A stretch of DNA of 64,000 bases from Prorocentrum cordatum (Eukaryota; Sar; Dinophyceae; Prorocentrales; Prorocentraceae). Positions 10,482-19,902 of the stretch are shown here, one piece after another. The stretch covers positions 1,121,839 through 1,185,838 of the forward strand of contig CAUYUJ010015726.1 in assembly GCA_963575745.1 (NCBI GenBank), read 5' to 3'. Under the pieces are notes generated by a model, which saw only the letters and a program-made list of their open reading frames with translations, did not search any database and was not told the DNA's origin. Numbering within the stretch: position 1 is the stretch's first letter; each line of letters begins with the position of its first letter. Both the position numbers and the translations under genes were made by a program.

Positions 10482-11024
10482 CCTCAGGCACCAGTCGACC
10501 TCGGTAACGCTAGTCTTCGTGTCGCTCAGCTGCTGCCCCAGCGACTCCCGACGTGCCATGTACTTGGCCTGATTATCCTTGTCGATCTTGATATTTGACA
10601 TGTCCTCGTTGAGCCTGCGAAGCATGGGGAGCTTGAAAAAGGATTCGGTGAATAGCTCCACCTGGTCGCACACCTGCGCGCGGATGTAGCCATACGTCTT
10701 GAGCACCAACATCTGCACCTTGTCGACAGCCTCGTCAATATTCTGAGCGTCCGTTGGGATATCCTGCAACCACCGGTTGAGAGTGGTCTCCATTCCGGAG
10801 CGGCTCTCAATTTCTTTGGGGATGCGCATCTTGAAATCCTCCTCCTCATCTTCCGCTGCTGATTCAACAGTGCCTCCCTTCAAATTTACCCACGGGTTGG
10901 AGAACGTTGACGTGAGCATATTGGAAAAAAGGGCCAAGAACTGATTAAGCTGGCGCTCGACGGCGGTGTCGTACGCCGTAAAGATGAGGTGCTTGATCAT
11001 AGGGTTCTGCTTTATGAACTTCAC
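10482..11024 (-). CDS. Exon of a dynamin-family protein (stalk/GED-like)
   Basis: This 181-codon internal exon starts at V-K-F-I-K-Q after an AG acceptor (11026-11025) and ends in D-W-C-L-R before a GT donor (10481). Both ends are in phase 0, and pyrimidine- or purine-rich introns flank it. The first third is helical (T-A-Y-D-T-A-V-E-R-Q-L-N). An acidic loop with E-D-E-E-E-D-F follows. The last 80 residues (D-E-A-V-D-K-V-Q-M-L-V, Y-G-Y-I-R, V-C-D-Q-V-E, L-P-M-L-R-R-L) follow the helix pattern of the dynamin GTPase effector domain, which in that family assembles with the stalk during membrane fission. The GTPase domain is not in the window; upstream exons would lie at higher coordinates but were not found. 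Family call by motif reading only. Confidence 0.55.
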
Positions 11025-11339
11025 CTCGTCCCTCTCCTCCACCCGATCTCCGTTCCTCAACCCTCCCCACGCCTCCCTCCCGCCTCCCTCCCGCCTCTCA
11101 TTTTCTCTTACTACACCTCCTCCTTCTGCTGCTTCTCCCCCTATCCTGATCCTCCCCTTTTTCTGCCCCGTCCACCCCTTCCCCCATTGTCGTCCCTCCA
11201 CATCCTCCTCCTCCTCCTCCTCCGCCATTCCTTTTTCTCACAAATAATTTCTCCCTGTCGCACTCCGAAGCAAGTTTTAGGGCGGGCAGGACGTTTCGCC
11301 AGAGACTTCCTCACAATTTATTACCCTGAAGCTTAAACA
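11025..11339. other. Intron-like sequence upstream of the dynamin-like exon
   Basis: On the minus strand this is purine-rich (GGGAGGAGG-type), ending in an AG acceptor at 11026-11025. No further exon is recognisable. Confidence 0.4.
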
Positions 11340-11775
11340 TTGGCAACCATTTCACAGATGGAGGGCGGGTGGTTTTCAAAATGTGGCTCTCGCCTTAGCG
11401 CCGCGCACTTTCGTTTGAAAAATTGCAAGGAACTTAACGGATTCAGGGCCACCCGCTTTCAAACTGCGGCTCTCGCCTTAACGCCGCGCACATTCGTTTC
11501 AACAAATTGCAAGAGTTTCACGGATGAGGGGCGGTTTCGTTTCAAACTGTGGCTCTCGCAAGAGCGCCGCGCACATTCGTTTTCAAATTTTGCAAGAGTT
11601 TCACGAATTGAGGGGCACCCGTTTTCAAAGTGTGGCTCTCGCCTTAGCGCCGCACACATTCGTTGTAAAATTTTTGGGATTTTCACGGATTGAGGGCGGT
11701 TCCTTTCCAACATGTGGTTCTCGCGTTAGCTCCGTGCGCATTCGTTTTTTTCAAATTTCGTATAAGTTTCAATGA
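11340..11775. repeat. Tandem repeat, about 83-bp unit, five copies
   Basis: The landmark GTGGCTCTCGC or variants recurs near 11383, 11466, 11542, 11631 and 11714. Units share TTTCACGGAT, GAGGGCGG, GCGCCGCGCACATTCGTTT and a T-rich end with TTGCAAG. Diverged copies; no coding evidence. Confidence 0.85.
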
Positions 11776-12961
11776 TTCCCACGATCAACGTAGCATAAAA
11801 GGGAATGTTGGAAGGATTCTGAATTCTGGGGATGCAACAATTGCGTTGACTCGCGGTGGAGTCCTAGAGATGGCGTCCTGGCACGATTCAGGATCGTCAA
11901 AACGCAACAATCAGGTTGATCCGTGGCGTTGGAATCCCGAGAACAATGCTTTGGCATGCTTCCGGGTCTTCAAACGGCTGTCTTCCAACGAGGCCGTTCT
12001 CTCAGTGGAAATGAACCCTTGTAGGGGCCTGTGAAGAGGGAGCGTTGAGGGAGGGCTGATTCCAACATCGTTGATGACTCTTGGATTTGCACTGGTCCTC
12101 CTCCTTCCTCTCGTCCTGCCCCTAAGCGATCCCATACCGGCATGCTCTGTCGGCTGGCGGGTTCTTGAGCGACTGAGCAGGCCAAATCAGCAGTTGTGGG
12201 CGAGCGTAAAGCAGCTGGGCCTGGAGCGGCATGGTTCGTGCCCGTGCGCATGGGCAGTGCCTCTCGGTCCCCAGCGCGGCCGGGCGCGGGATTGCTCTGG
12301 CTGGCGAGCTGAACAATCTCTCCGCAGGGTTCTGGAGGGGCCTCGCGCGTCAGCGTCGAGCCTGCAGCGCCTGGACCAAGCAGTAGAATGCGCATGCTGA
12401 GGCTCTCGGTGCCCCGGCGACGGACAGCGAGTGGTGCGCGGTGTGCGTGGTTGGGTGGTCAAGCTGATCAAACGGCCACGCTCGGAGCGAAAGTGCAAAG
12501 CGTGCGTGCCCAGTCTGCTGTTGCCCTCGCCGAATGGTGCGCCCGTGCGCAGCAAACTCTGGAAGAATAGTACTCCCATCTGACGGTCTGGCCAGCCCCG
12601 GAGGATGGGTCGAATCATCATAGGTGCCCGCCCCACTGGCACGCGCCGCCGACCGCTATTGCACATGAGCTCGCCCAGGTTGGTCCGTTCAGGAGGGGTC
12701 ATGAAAAAGTGGCTCAGGTTCAAGCTATCTTTCTCCAGCCACCAGTGCGGGCGTGCACGTGAGGTGGAGGACGCCCCGCCCAGTTTCAATCGAATTGCCC
12801 AGCTTGCGGGCGCCGATGCTGTGGAATGGTGCGTGCTCGCTCCGAGGTTCGAGGCCGCTGTTGACGCCGACCCCCCCCCCTTTCGCGAGCTGCGCGCGCA
12901 GTGCGCGACTAGCGCGCCCCGAGGGCTGAAAGCGTTGGACACAAAGTTTTCGAAGGCAGAC
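11776..12961 (-). other. Left flank of the giant retroelement; unidentified open frames
   Basis: Minus-strand frames 12187-12942 and 11970-12395 are open but unrecognised. On the minus strand the frame entering from the right flank (36649-36292) can be continued here without a stop if the element and one target copy are removed. The element may therefore have interrupted an older coding sequence, but chance open frames are common at this GC content. Confidence 0.25.
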
Positions 12962-12966
12962 TGGCA
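12962..12966. repeat. Target-site duplication, left copy (TGGCA)
   Basis: TGGCA immediately outside the left LTR, matched exactly at 36287-36291 outside the right LTR. Five-base duplications are usual for copia integrases. Confidence 0.85.
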
Positions 12967-13306
12967 AGTCTTTCCTCTGAGAATCGGGGTAAGATGGCAA
13001 AGGAATTAGGGTATCGTGTTCACTATGCTCAATGGTAGAGGGTACGGGATGAGTCATCGATAAGACAAGTAACCGGTAAGCAAATGTACTCTATCAGGAA
13101 TAGTAAGTGAGGAGGCCGGCCGGCCGACGACACGAGTACGACGAGGGGACGACCCCTCGGCGCGCGCGTGCGAGCCGCTCCTTTTATCTCCTGTATGCTC
13201 ACGCGTAGCTTGAGTACAACACAGCTGCAGATAGTCACACAGTGCGCAGCAAAGCAAGTGATGTGAAAAGCAGCATGAATATGAGGCGGAGAGGAGCATA
13301 TTTACT
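12967..13306 (-). repeat. 3' LTR of the giant copia element
   Basis: 340 bp, matching 35940-36286 with about 16 substitutions and two small indels (2 and 5 nt) counted by eye, roughly 95 percent identity. Read on the minus strand it begins AGTAAATATGC and ends AAAGACT, so its termini form a short AGT...ACT inverted pair rather than TG...CA. A G6 run (13312-13307 on the minus strand) precedes it and could be the polypurine tract. It retains the start of the gag frame (ATG at 13057), as expected for a copy of an LTR that contains the gag start. Confidence 0.93.
13181..13190 (-). promoter_or_regulatory. TATA-like box in the 3' LTR
   Basis: Minus strand GAGATAAAAG, identical in the 5' LTR at 36161-36170, about 130 nt upstream of the gag ATG. 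It is a candidate core-promoter element. Dinoflagellate promoters are poorly defined, so this is position-based inference. Confidence 0.3.
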
Positions 13307-14818
13307 CCCCCCGCGGCGGGCCTCGTTAGGCCCATCCGGCCACAGCACCCCTGGCCTATATATGTACAACCACCGGAGCGAACCACAAAAACTTTTACCG
13401 CTCAACGGTGGCCACCAGGGGGCTAAGGGCCGAAGAGGCCCGACGACTCCCAGCATCAGATAAATAAATTCTCTCCGCCGATTCGGCTTCGCCGATCGGC
13501 AGAGCTGCTTTGCTCGTCCGACACGACTTCGTCGCGCGGAGAGAACTCTCTTGCATGCGCCTGCAGCGACTAAATCACGCGGGCCGGACTCAATCCAGGT
13601 CCTCGAACGGGCCGTCGGTGGCGTCGGAGGCCTCGGGTTCGATGGCGCCGAGCCTCCAGTCCGTCCCTCGCCGCCACGAGGCGAGCGGGACCTCCCTTTG
13701 CCACGGCCAGCGTAGCACGCTGTTATGTAGTGCTTGTCTTTGTTCTTTGTCGCCTCCCCCTTCTGCGGGAAGCGATACTCATGTTCAGCCAGAGACAGGA
13801 CGTGCCACAGCTGCGACCACCAGACGTCGTTGGACAGCCACCAGATCCGATCCCTATGGACGTACATCCGACCTGCACGTCGTTTGCGTAGCGCGGGTAG
13901 GAGACGAGCGGGTCGTAGCCAGCAGCGCCGCGGCCGACATCCATGGCTCCATCGCGCGCGCTGGGGCCTCGACCAATCCCGTGTGTCAGAGTACCACGAG
14001 TATTCCTCTCTTGCCGACACGGCTGTGCCGGTGGCAGAGCATGGGGATTCGGCAACTTCGTCGCCAACCCGAGCGTCTGAGACGTCGGGTCTGCGCGGCG
14101 GAGGTGGCAGTTGCGGTCTCGCTTTCGCCGCATCCTGTGGTCGTCTCGGCCCCACCGAACCAGCTGGGCTGTCGTGGGGCCCATTGGCACTTCCGCTCTC
14201 ACGAACATTCTGCTCTCTATCGCGAATGAACTTCAGCAAATTCATAGCAGCTGTAGCTATTGGAATGCCAAATTCACCGCATGCAGTACGGGGCGGGCCT
14301 GCGTCCTTATCTTGGAGCTCCGTGTTGGGATCTACGTACCTGTTATGAAACCAATAAATGGCCCCCTGTAGCAGCGAGCCCTGGCGACGAATGTCGGTTC
14401 GCACCTGTCTACCTAAATTACGGGCCCACTCTTCTATGAGGTCGTCCGTCTGAACCGCAGCGCGGATGCGACAGTCGATGGGATCTGCATCCCTCCTTCG
14501 CTTATAATTGACATCATCTGTGCTCCCTCCCGCGGCACGAATTGTTCGCCCCGGGTAATCAACAAAATGCCCATCTGAGATAAAGGAGCTCGTGATCTCG
14601 CGAACGATGGCAACCGCTCTAATAATGCGAAGACCAAGTTGAATTTGTTGTACAGGGGCCATCCAGTTCCCTTCAACTATATTCCTCACGATAGGTGGGA
14701 CTTCGTGTTCTGTTTCCCCTGGCAGTCGAAACCTGCTGGGATCATTGGTATTTGAGCGAACACTTGTGTATTCAATGACATATTGTGCCGTTATTACTCT
14801 AGCCTCAATCCCATGCAA
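13235..14818 (-). CDS. Cargo ORF I, last open frame before the 3' LTR, unknown
   Basis: 527 codons. The N-terminal half has ordinary composition with helical stretches (V-Q-Q-I-Q-L-G-L-R-I-I-R-A-V and E-F-G-I-P-I-A-T-A-A-M-N-L-L). After about residue 210 it turns Pro/Arg/Ser-rich and low in complexity, and it runs into the LTR. The true product may end earlier after a frameshift. Hairpins with TTC loops at 13483-13495 and 13524-13534 lie inside it. I recognise no family. As the last cargo frame it could encode a structural or adaptor protein, but nothing shows this. Confidence 0.4.
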   Translation of the reverse strand: MHGIEARVITAQYVIEYTSVRSNTNDPSRFRLPGETEHEVPPIVRNIVEGNWMAPVQQIQLGLRIIRAVAIVREITSSFISDGHFVDYPGRTIRAAGGSTDDVNYKRRRDADPIDCRIRAAVQTDDLIEEWARNLGRQVRTDIRRQGSLLQGAIYWFHNRYVDPNTELQDKDAGPPRTACGEFGIPIATAAMNLLKFIRDREQNVRESGSANGPHDSPAGSVGPRRPQDAAKARPQLPPPPRRPDVSDARVGDEVAESPCSATGTAVSAREEYSWYSDTRDWSRPQRARWSHGCRPRRCWLRPARLLPALRKRRAGRMYVHRDRIWWLSNDVWWSQLWHVLSLAEHEYRFPQKGEATKNKDKHYITACYAGRGKGRSRSPRGGEGRTGGSAPSNPRPPTPPTARSRTWIESGPRDLVAAGACKRVLSARRSRVGRAKQLCRSAKPNRRREFIYLMLGVVGPLRPLAPWWPPLSGKSFCGSLRWLYIYRPGVLWPDGPNEARRGGSKYAPLRLIFMLLFTSLALLRTV

Positions 14819-14860
14819 AGGTATGTTTATTGAACTGTCCTCGCAATGCTTATATGAATA

Positions 14861-15453
14861 TCAGTCGGGCTGATCAAGGTTGATCGTCCCTTCAGTTATC
14901 AGCGTGGCCTTAGGCCTGCTGAGGGCTGCGAAGTCAAGTGCGACTTGCAAGTCTGCGTCTGCCGTCGCGGCTTCGCCGGAGGCAGGTTGCAGCGTCGGTG
15001 CTATGAGACGATGGTCGCGACACTGATTTGTTCGCCTAGTGATGGAGCGAGAGTCACGACTCGGTCTCGCCTCCAGGCTGTTTTCCTGGGCAACCGGTAG
15101 ACGTCCGCGAGGGCTTTGCCCTGCGGCGTCTGCGGCATCGTCCTGCGGCACAGGCATCCACGGTGTTCCCATGGCTACCGCATTGGCTATTGTTTGAAGT
15201 GTCGGACGAAAGTGTTTTGCCTGGTCATCGTGAGCTGCCATCTCTCCCAACCGTTTATCGGTTCGCGGAGGTCGTCTCGCTGATCTGGCCAGTCGAAGGC
15301 TGCCAGAGCTGGGCAAGACATTGGGCGCGCATACTGGTCAATATCTGTATTCCAAAAGATGGTCCACCATGTCTGAATTGGAGGAACTTGGGTCCTCGCT
15401 CTCGAAGCCGAGAATGCGAGCCATTCAATGAACCTCCGTTTCAAGGGCTCCAA
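14861..15453 (-). CDS. Cargo ORF fragments, unknown
   Basis: Two overlapping minus frames (15187-15453 and 14861-15316) read as one protein broken by a frameshift near 15200-15300. The upstream part is aromatic-rich (I-Q-T-W-W-T-I-F-W-N-T-D), and the downstream part has P-T-L-Q-T-I-A-N-A-V-A-M-G-T-P-W-M. The composition is credible for a real protein, but I cannot assign a family. It probably continues the frame at 15536-16198. Confidence 0.35.
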
Positions 15454-15535
15454 CTACTGGAAGAAAGGGCCATGTCGCGCCGGCGGCTGAGCCGCGGCGT
15501 TCTCTGGAACCCAGGCAGGGAAGTTGCCTGGCTGG

Positions 15536-16198
15536 CTATTCCCAAAGATCTGACCAGCAGCGGCCATCCGCGTGAATGCCCCATCTGCCCACTTGCGCTC
15601 CTGCTGATGGTTGCTGCTGATATTTCTTATCACAATCGCAGAGGCTCTCTTGTCTTCTCGTACGCGTACCGATCCATTCAGCACGCGTAGTGGGAAGATT
15701 ATCAGAGTAGTTCACATGTAACTCAAGTCCATTTGCAGCAAGGGGTGTCGGGATGATCTGTCTGTCCCACGTCTGGGCCATATAGTCGTGAGTGACTCTA
15801 TGTTTGCATTTGATCCGACAGTTGCAACATGGACAGTGTCCAAAGCCCGCGCGCACCCAGTGAAATTGGCAGCACAAAAACCGACCGTCGTCCGTCCAAC
15901 GAACAGACAGAACACGTTCTTGCGCCTCGGGCGACAACTGGGGCCTGTGATTTGGGACCAACGATAGCGTCTCATCAGTGTGAATCCAAGCGATCACTGA
16001 TTCATTGTCGAAAGTCACTTCGTACGAGGCCCATTCATGGTTGAAAACAACGGACCATAACATCTGCTGTGTTCCAATATCCGCCGGGCTTCCAACTCTA
16101 ACAAGAGTGACGGCGTTGTCAATATCAGTGAACCTCGGCACCTCTCGAGACACGAGGGTCCCGTCTGGGCAAATTATATACGAGAAGCGAGTGAGCAC
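15536..16198 (-). CDS. Cargo ORF H with Cys-rich zinc-binding-like cluster
   Basis: 220 codons of ordinary composition. Residues 50-110 are rich in Trp, Val and acidic residues (S-V-V-F-N-H-E-W, A-W-I-H-T-D-E). A compact cluster at about residues 122-137 (H-C-P-C-C-N-C-R-I-K-C-K-H, then H at 137) looks like a metal-binding site. It sits directly after the Tpt1-like ORF and may be the C-terminal part of the same cargo polyprotein. Function unknown; nucleic-acid binding is only a guess from the Cys/His cluster. Confidence 0.45.
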   Translation of the reverse strand: MLTRFSYIICPDGTLVSREVPRFTDIDNAVTLVRVGSPADIGTQQMLWSVVFNHEWASYEVTFDNESVIAWIHTDETLSLVPNHRPQLSPEAQERVLSVRWTDDGRFLCCQFHWVRAGFGHCPCCNCRIKCKHRVTHDYMAQTWDRQIIPTPLAANGLELHVNYSDNLPTTRAEWIGTRTRRQESLCDCDKKYQQQPSAGAQVGRWGIHADGRCWSDLWE

Positions 16199-16219
16199 TC
16201 GGCCTGCGAAAAAGAAGAA

Positions 16220-17200
16220 TTAGTGGCCAGGAATCTCTATGGTTGGGGAGCTTTTCCCATAGATGGACTGTGTCTTCTGCGGGCCATGTCCCAGCCGTTG
16301 GCGGCTCTCCTTCTTGCGCGTTATGGCCCATAGACACAACATGCCTTGGATGGGGGGGGCCTCCCCATGCCTCCGCTGGCTGAGCCACGGAGGGATACGC
16401 GTTGCATCGGGCATTGTTGGGCTCCTCTTGGTCGGAAGCAGCCTTAGCAGTTCGTAGTCTGCTTCAAGGCAAAGCCCTGAATCTTTCTTCGGAAAGCGTA
16501 CCCTTCCATCCGTCGATTCCAGGAACGTCTGCATGTCTGTGACATGGAGAAGGGACCCGTGACTCCTGGCTTGGCCAGGGTCATATGGGACGCACATTCT
16601 TTCAACTGAAGCAACAAAAGTGGAATGTCCCTGGCATGCGCGATAGAAGACAGGTCTGGCAACTGCTCTCCTCACTTGTATCTGCGAGGGGCACGCCTTG
16701 TAATTCTGCCACATGTCGTAAATGCTCGTTCCACTGATGTTTTCATTATCTTCAGGGATTACTCCCAAAACTTCCACTGTCTCTGGCCGCAACGCGGCTA
16801 AGCCGTGTGCTGCGAGAACATATGACTGGTAACTGAATCCGTCCTCAGCAATCTTCTGCACTAGGTCCCCGAAATAGACCCAGCCACCCGATGATCTCGC
16901 ATAGTCCGAGCAATGCCTCGCGAGATATGCCGCGCACTTACCTATGTGCTCAGCAAGCTTGTCAACTCGGCAGTTCAGGGGTCTCCAAAGCTCCATACTG
17001 CCTAAGGCAGCTGGATGGTTGCGATCATCAGCCCCAACAACCAACGGTTTCAGACACTTGAAGGACTTCGGAATGAACCCCTGGGACATCATCGGAATAA
17101 AACTCGGCTCGGAGAAACTCCTTTGCTTGGTTGAATGTGCCGTCATCTTGGTCGAGGTTGCCCAGCAACGCGAAGATCGGGTCTTCAGCAAATTCTGCAA
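16220..17200 (-). CDS. Cargo ORF G, RNA 2'-phosphotransferase (Tpt1/KptA)-like domain
   Basis: Residues about 80-240 follow the Tpt1/KptA layout. A helix ends in Y-L-A-R-H (residues 92-96; Tpt1 enzymes have LLRH here, with catalytic Arg and His). Next comes G-W-V-Y-F-G-D-L-V (106-114; family G-Y-V-x-x-D-x-L-L), then R-A-C-Q-G-H-S (187-193; family R-A-N-Q-G-H-S with a catalytic Arg), then L-L-H-V-T-D (217-222; family L-Y-H-G-T). Tpt1 removes a splice-junction 2'-phosphate from RNA using NAD+. The HGT to HVT change could weaken NAD+ binding. The length of about 160 residues fits the domain. A frameshift near 17050-17150 separates it from ORF F. Assignment rests on motifs only. Confidence 0.55.
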   Translation of the reverse strand: MQNLLKTRSSRCWATSTKMTAHSTKQRSFSEPSFIPMMSQGFIPKSFKCLKPLVVGADDRNHPAALGSMELWRPLNCRVDKLAEHIGKCAAYLARHCSDYARSSGGWVYFGDLVQKIAEDGFSYQSYVLAAHGLAALRPETVEVLGVIPEDNENISGTSIYDMWQNYKACPSQIQVRRAVARPVFYRACQGHSTFVASVERMCVPYDPGQARSHGSLLHVTDMQTFLESTDGRVRFPKKDSGLCLEADYELLRLLPTKRSPTMPDATRIPPWLSQRRHGEAPPIQGMLCLWAITRKKESRQRLGHGPQKTQSIYGKSSPTIEIPGH

Positions 17201-17975
17201 TATACCTAAGCGTATTACCCGTATGATTGCGCATGGCTTCAGTATGCGGCGGAACGGGGCCAGTCATGTGGGCTTCGCGAACTTTCTGTCTCATTGCAGC
17301 AGGCGTGCGCTGAATGATCTGTCCGCGTTTTACATTTGGAACGTAAAGCTGTCTGCCTCTAAACGAGACAGCATGCCCAACAGTAATCTCCTGATCCCCT
17401 TCCTGGGGATGCACAGGCGTGGGCTGGCGCCGTCTTCTATCAGGAGCGGGTGGCAGACTCACTCTGCGAAAGAAGTTCTCAGATGCTGGGCCTGAACGGT
17501 AATGTTCTTCCATGGTAACTGCGAATTCAGGATCCGCATCGTATGGAAAAGCTTTAACATCCGCAGGATCAGCGCCTGCTTCCAAGGACCCCGGGGTGCC
17601 TGCGCCATCCGGGTTCTGTTCTGCAGAGGGAATTTCTGCTGCCTGACTTCCGCTCGGAGCGGCTGCTGGTGCTGGTGCCTTGGCAGCAGGTGCAGTTTCT
17701 TCATCCGACGGCACAACCGTGGGGGAAGACTGCTCTCGAGGTGCCTCAGGATGTGCAGCATGAGCACCCAAGTCCACCATCATCTCATCATTATTCCTTT
17801 GCTCCTGCTCCGCTCCGGCTGGGCCAGGCGGAGGAGGCGGAAGGTTCTCTGTCACGGCGGACGGATGTGCAGGAGGAGTTGGAAGTCTACTTCCACTCGC
17901 AACAGATTCGCCCTTGGCACGAGGCTTATGCCCCTCACCCATTTCAAGTATCATAGGAGTACGGACGAAATTCAA
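17028..17975 (-). CDS. Cargo ORF F, disordered linker plus short conserved-looking region
   Basis: The first 150 residues are Pro/Ala/Glu-rich and probably disordered. Residues about 195-290 are ordered in character (V-S-F-R-G-R-Q-L-Y-V-P-N-V-K-R-G-Q-I and E-D-P-I-F-A-L-L-G-N-L-D). The frame ends where ORF G takes over in another frame, so F and G were probably one polypeptide before a frameshift. No family recognised. Confidence 0.4.
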   Translation of the reverse strand: MNFVRTPMILEMGEGHKPRAKGESVASGSRLPTPPAHPSAVTENLPPPPPGPAGAEQEQRNNDEMMVDLGAHAAHPEAPREQSSPTVVPSDEETAPAAKAPAPAAAPSGSQAAEIPSAEQNPDGAGTPGSLEAGADPADVKAFPYDADPEFAVTMEEHYRSGPASENFFRRVSLPPAPDRRRRQPTPVHPQEGDQEITVGHAVSFRGRQLYVPNVKRGQIIQRTPAAMRQKVREAHMTGPVPPHTEAMRNHTGNTLRYIAEFAEDPIFALLGNLDQDDGTFNQAKEFLRAEFYSDDVPGVHSEVLQVSETVGCWG

Positions 17976-18126
17976 TTTGGATCCGCTTTAAGGATCCGCT
18001 CAACAACAGCGTCCGCAAATTTCAGCCATGTACTTGAATAGTTTTCCGGGTCATGTCTGTCTGTTACTTTGTACCTCATGTAAACGCATCTTTCGCAGCT
18101 TCGATATATTCTGCAGCCTCTATTCT

Positions 18127-19902
18127 CTATTCTTCAAGATCGTCCGGTTCTTGCGACCAAGTTGCTCTAGGATCGCGCCATATGTGGAAGAAATCTTTTT
18201 CATTTCTCAGTACTTTGCGTGCTCTCGGACGCGAGAACCGCAGCGTGGAGATTTCTTTGAGAATCATGGGAATAGTGGTTATCTCATCAGATCCCACTAG
18301 CGTCGGCGAATCCTCAGACGAAATGTCCCCATCTGGCTGCGCCGGAGGGGTTGCCTTAGGGATGCCTGATTTGTCGTCGCCTCCGCGTCGGGCAGGAACC
18401 GCATCCTCGGCGGACGTCGCTTTTTCCCCGGCCGCCTTTGCACCTTCAACAGGGCTCTTCGCCTTAACGGATTGGTCCCCCGCAGCGCTGCCTATGGCAT
18501 GCTGTGGGGCCCCCTGGTCTCTCACCCATGCAGGTGGGGCCTTGGCCGGAGGCTCTGCCTTCTGGCGACTTGGATCCGCTGGGGAAGGACTAACAATATT
18601 TGGCCTGGTGAGTTGAGTCAAAAGAACCGGGGGGTCACGAAGACTCGGTTTCCAGGCTTCAGACTGACCGCTAGTCGCGTCCTTGCCTCCCGGCTCTGCA
18701 GGCGGCTGCGTCAATGAAGATGCCGCAGGGTTCTCGTCTCCCCTATCAATGCGAGGCACCTTCGCCGGCGGGGGATTCATCGAATACGCTTCTGGACTAA
18801 ATTGTGGCGGAGGCGGGGCCTTCTTAGGCGCCGTCTGCCTCGCCTGCGGCACGCCTTCAAGCGATGCGGTGTTCGGCTTCGTAGCCGGCGGCGGTGCCAT
18901 ATCGTTACATAAAGTGGCGGCGGAGCCTTCTTCGAAGCTTCCTCTTTCGGCGCTTCCGCGGGCAACCCCTCCTTTGGAAGGGGGAGGGGGCATCGGTACT
19001 TTCGTAGTTGCGTCGGCCTTAGGATTCGATGTCCGAGCCTCTGCCCGCGGGGGCGGAGGCTTGAACGCCCTCTCAGTGCTTGATGCAGCCTGCCCTAAAG
19101 CCGGGAAGTTCTCGGCCTCAACCGAAAATTGAGTGCCGGACGGCTGGGCCGCCGGCACTTCTGGTTTTGCCTCCGCCGTTGTCTTCAATGTATTTGTTTC
19201 TTCTGTATTCTTTTCAACAAGCTTCACAGATCCCTCCGAGGCCTCGTCTTTGTGCAATGGATGAATCTTGGTTAGCCTGACTCCCGTCTGTTGGAGCCAT
19301 GGCCACATGTCATCGAAGGTCTCGTTGTCGAAGGATGGACTCATTCCCTTTTGCCAGTCAGTTGGTTCTAAATTTGGAATCCACTCTATCTGTGCCTCCC
19401 GGACTTTATCCGTGGCATCTGTCCGATCGTTATCTCGGTATCTTTCGACCTCGGAATCCTGCTCCAGATTCCAACCTTTCTGTCTGGCAACGTTTTGTAA
19501 ATGCACATAGGCTGGCGTAACATGAAGCGCTGCCGGAGTCCAATGGTATAGTCTAAGTTCGTGCAATACGTCTCCGACTGGATCGCTCACATATTGTGGC
19601 GGCCTTCCTTTGATGACTGTTGGGTCTTTCGCGAAGAAAACAATCTCCGCAGTAATCCATATACCGTCTCCAAAGGTCTCCTCTGCAACGGGATGCGTCG
19701 TGTGCGTATTAGGGTTATCCACACATGGAAAGGAGCACACCCCAACCTTGTGCGCCTTGACGTTACCTCCGTATTTGGGGTCAGAAGGATGCAATTGGTG
19801 GGCCTCCAATATTGCATGAAGGGCAGTCACAGACGTGCCATGAGACTGTTTAGACCAGCCTGTGAATTGGTCTTGGACCTCCGCAAGGGCAATGAGAGCT
19901 CA
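18127..19902 (-). CDS. Cargo ORF E, HGT-motif (ADP-ribosyl-transfer-like) N-terminus and long disordered tail
   Basis: The first ATG is at 19830, but the frame is open upstream to about 19902 and contains S-H-G-T-S-V-T-A-L-H-A-I-L-E-A-H (HGT codons at 19842-19834), so I extend it. H-G-T followed by a helix and a short loop is the NAD+-binding signature shared by Tpt1 and other ADP-ribosyltransferase-fold proteins. About 200 ordered residues follow (G-I-W-I-T-A-E-I-V-F-F-A-K-D), then about 370 residues of Pro/Ala/Lys-rich, presumably disordered sequence with repeated A-x-P-P motifs. The preceding ORF D runs into it in another frame, which suggests a frameshifted fusion. Substrate unknown. Confidence 0.45.
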
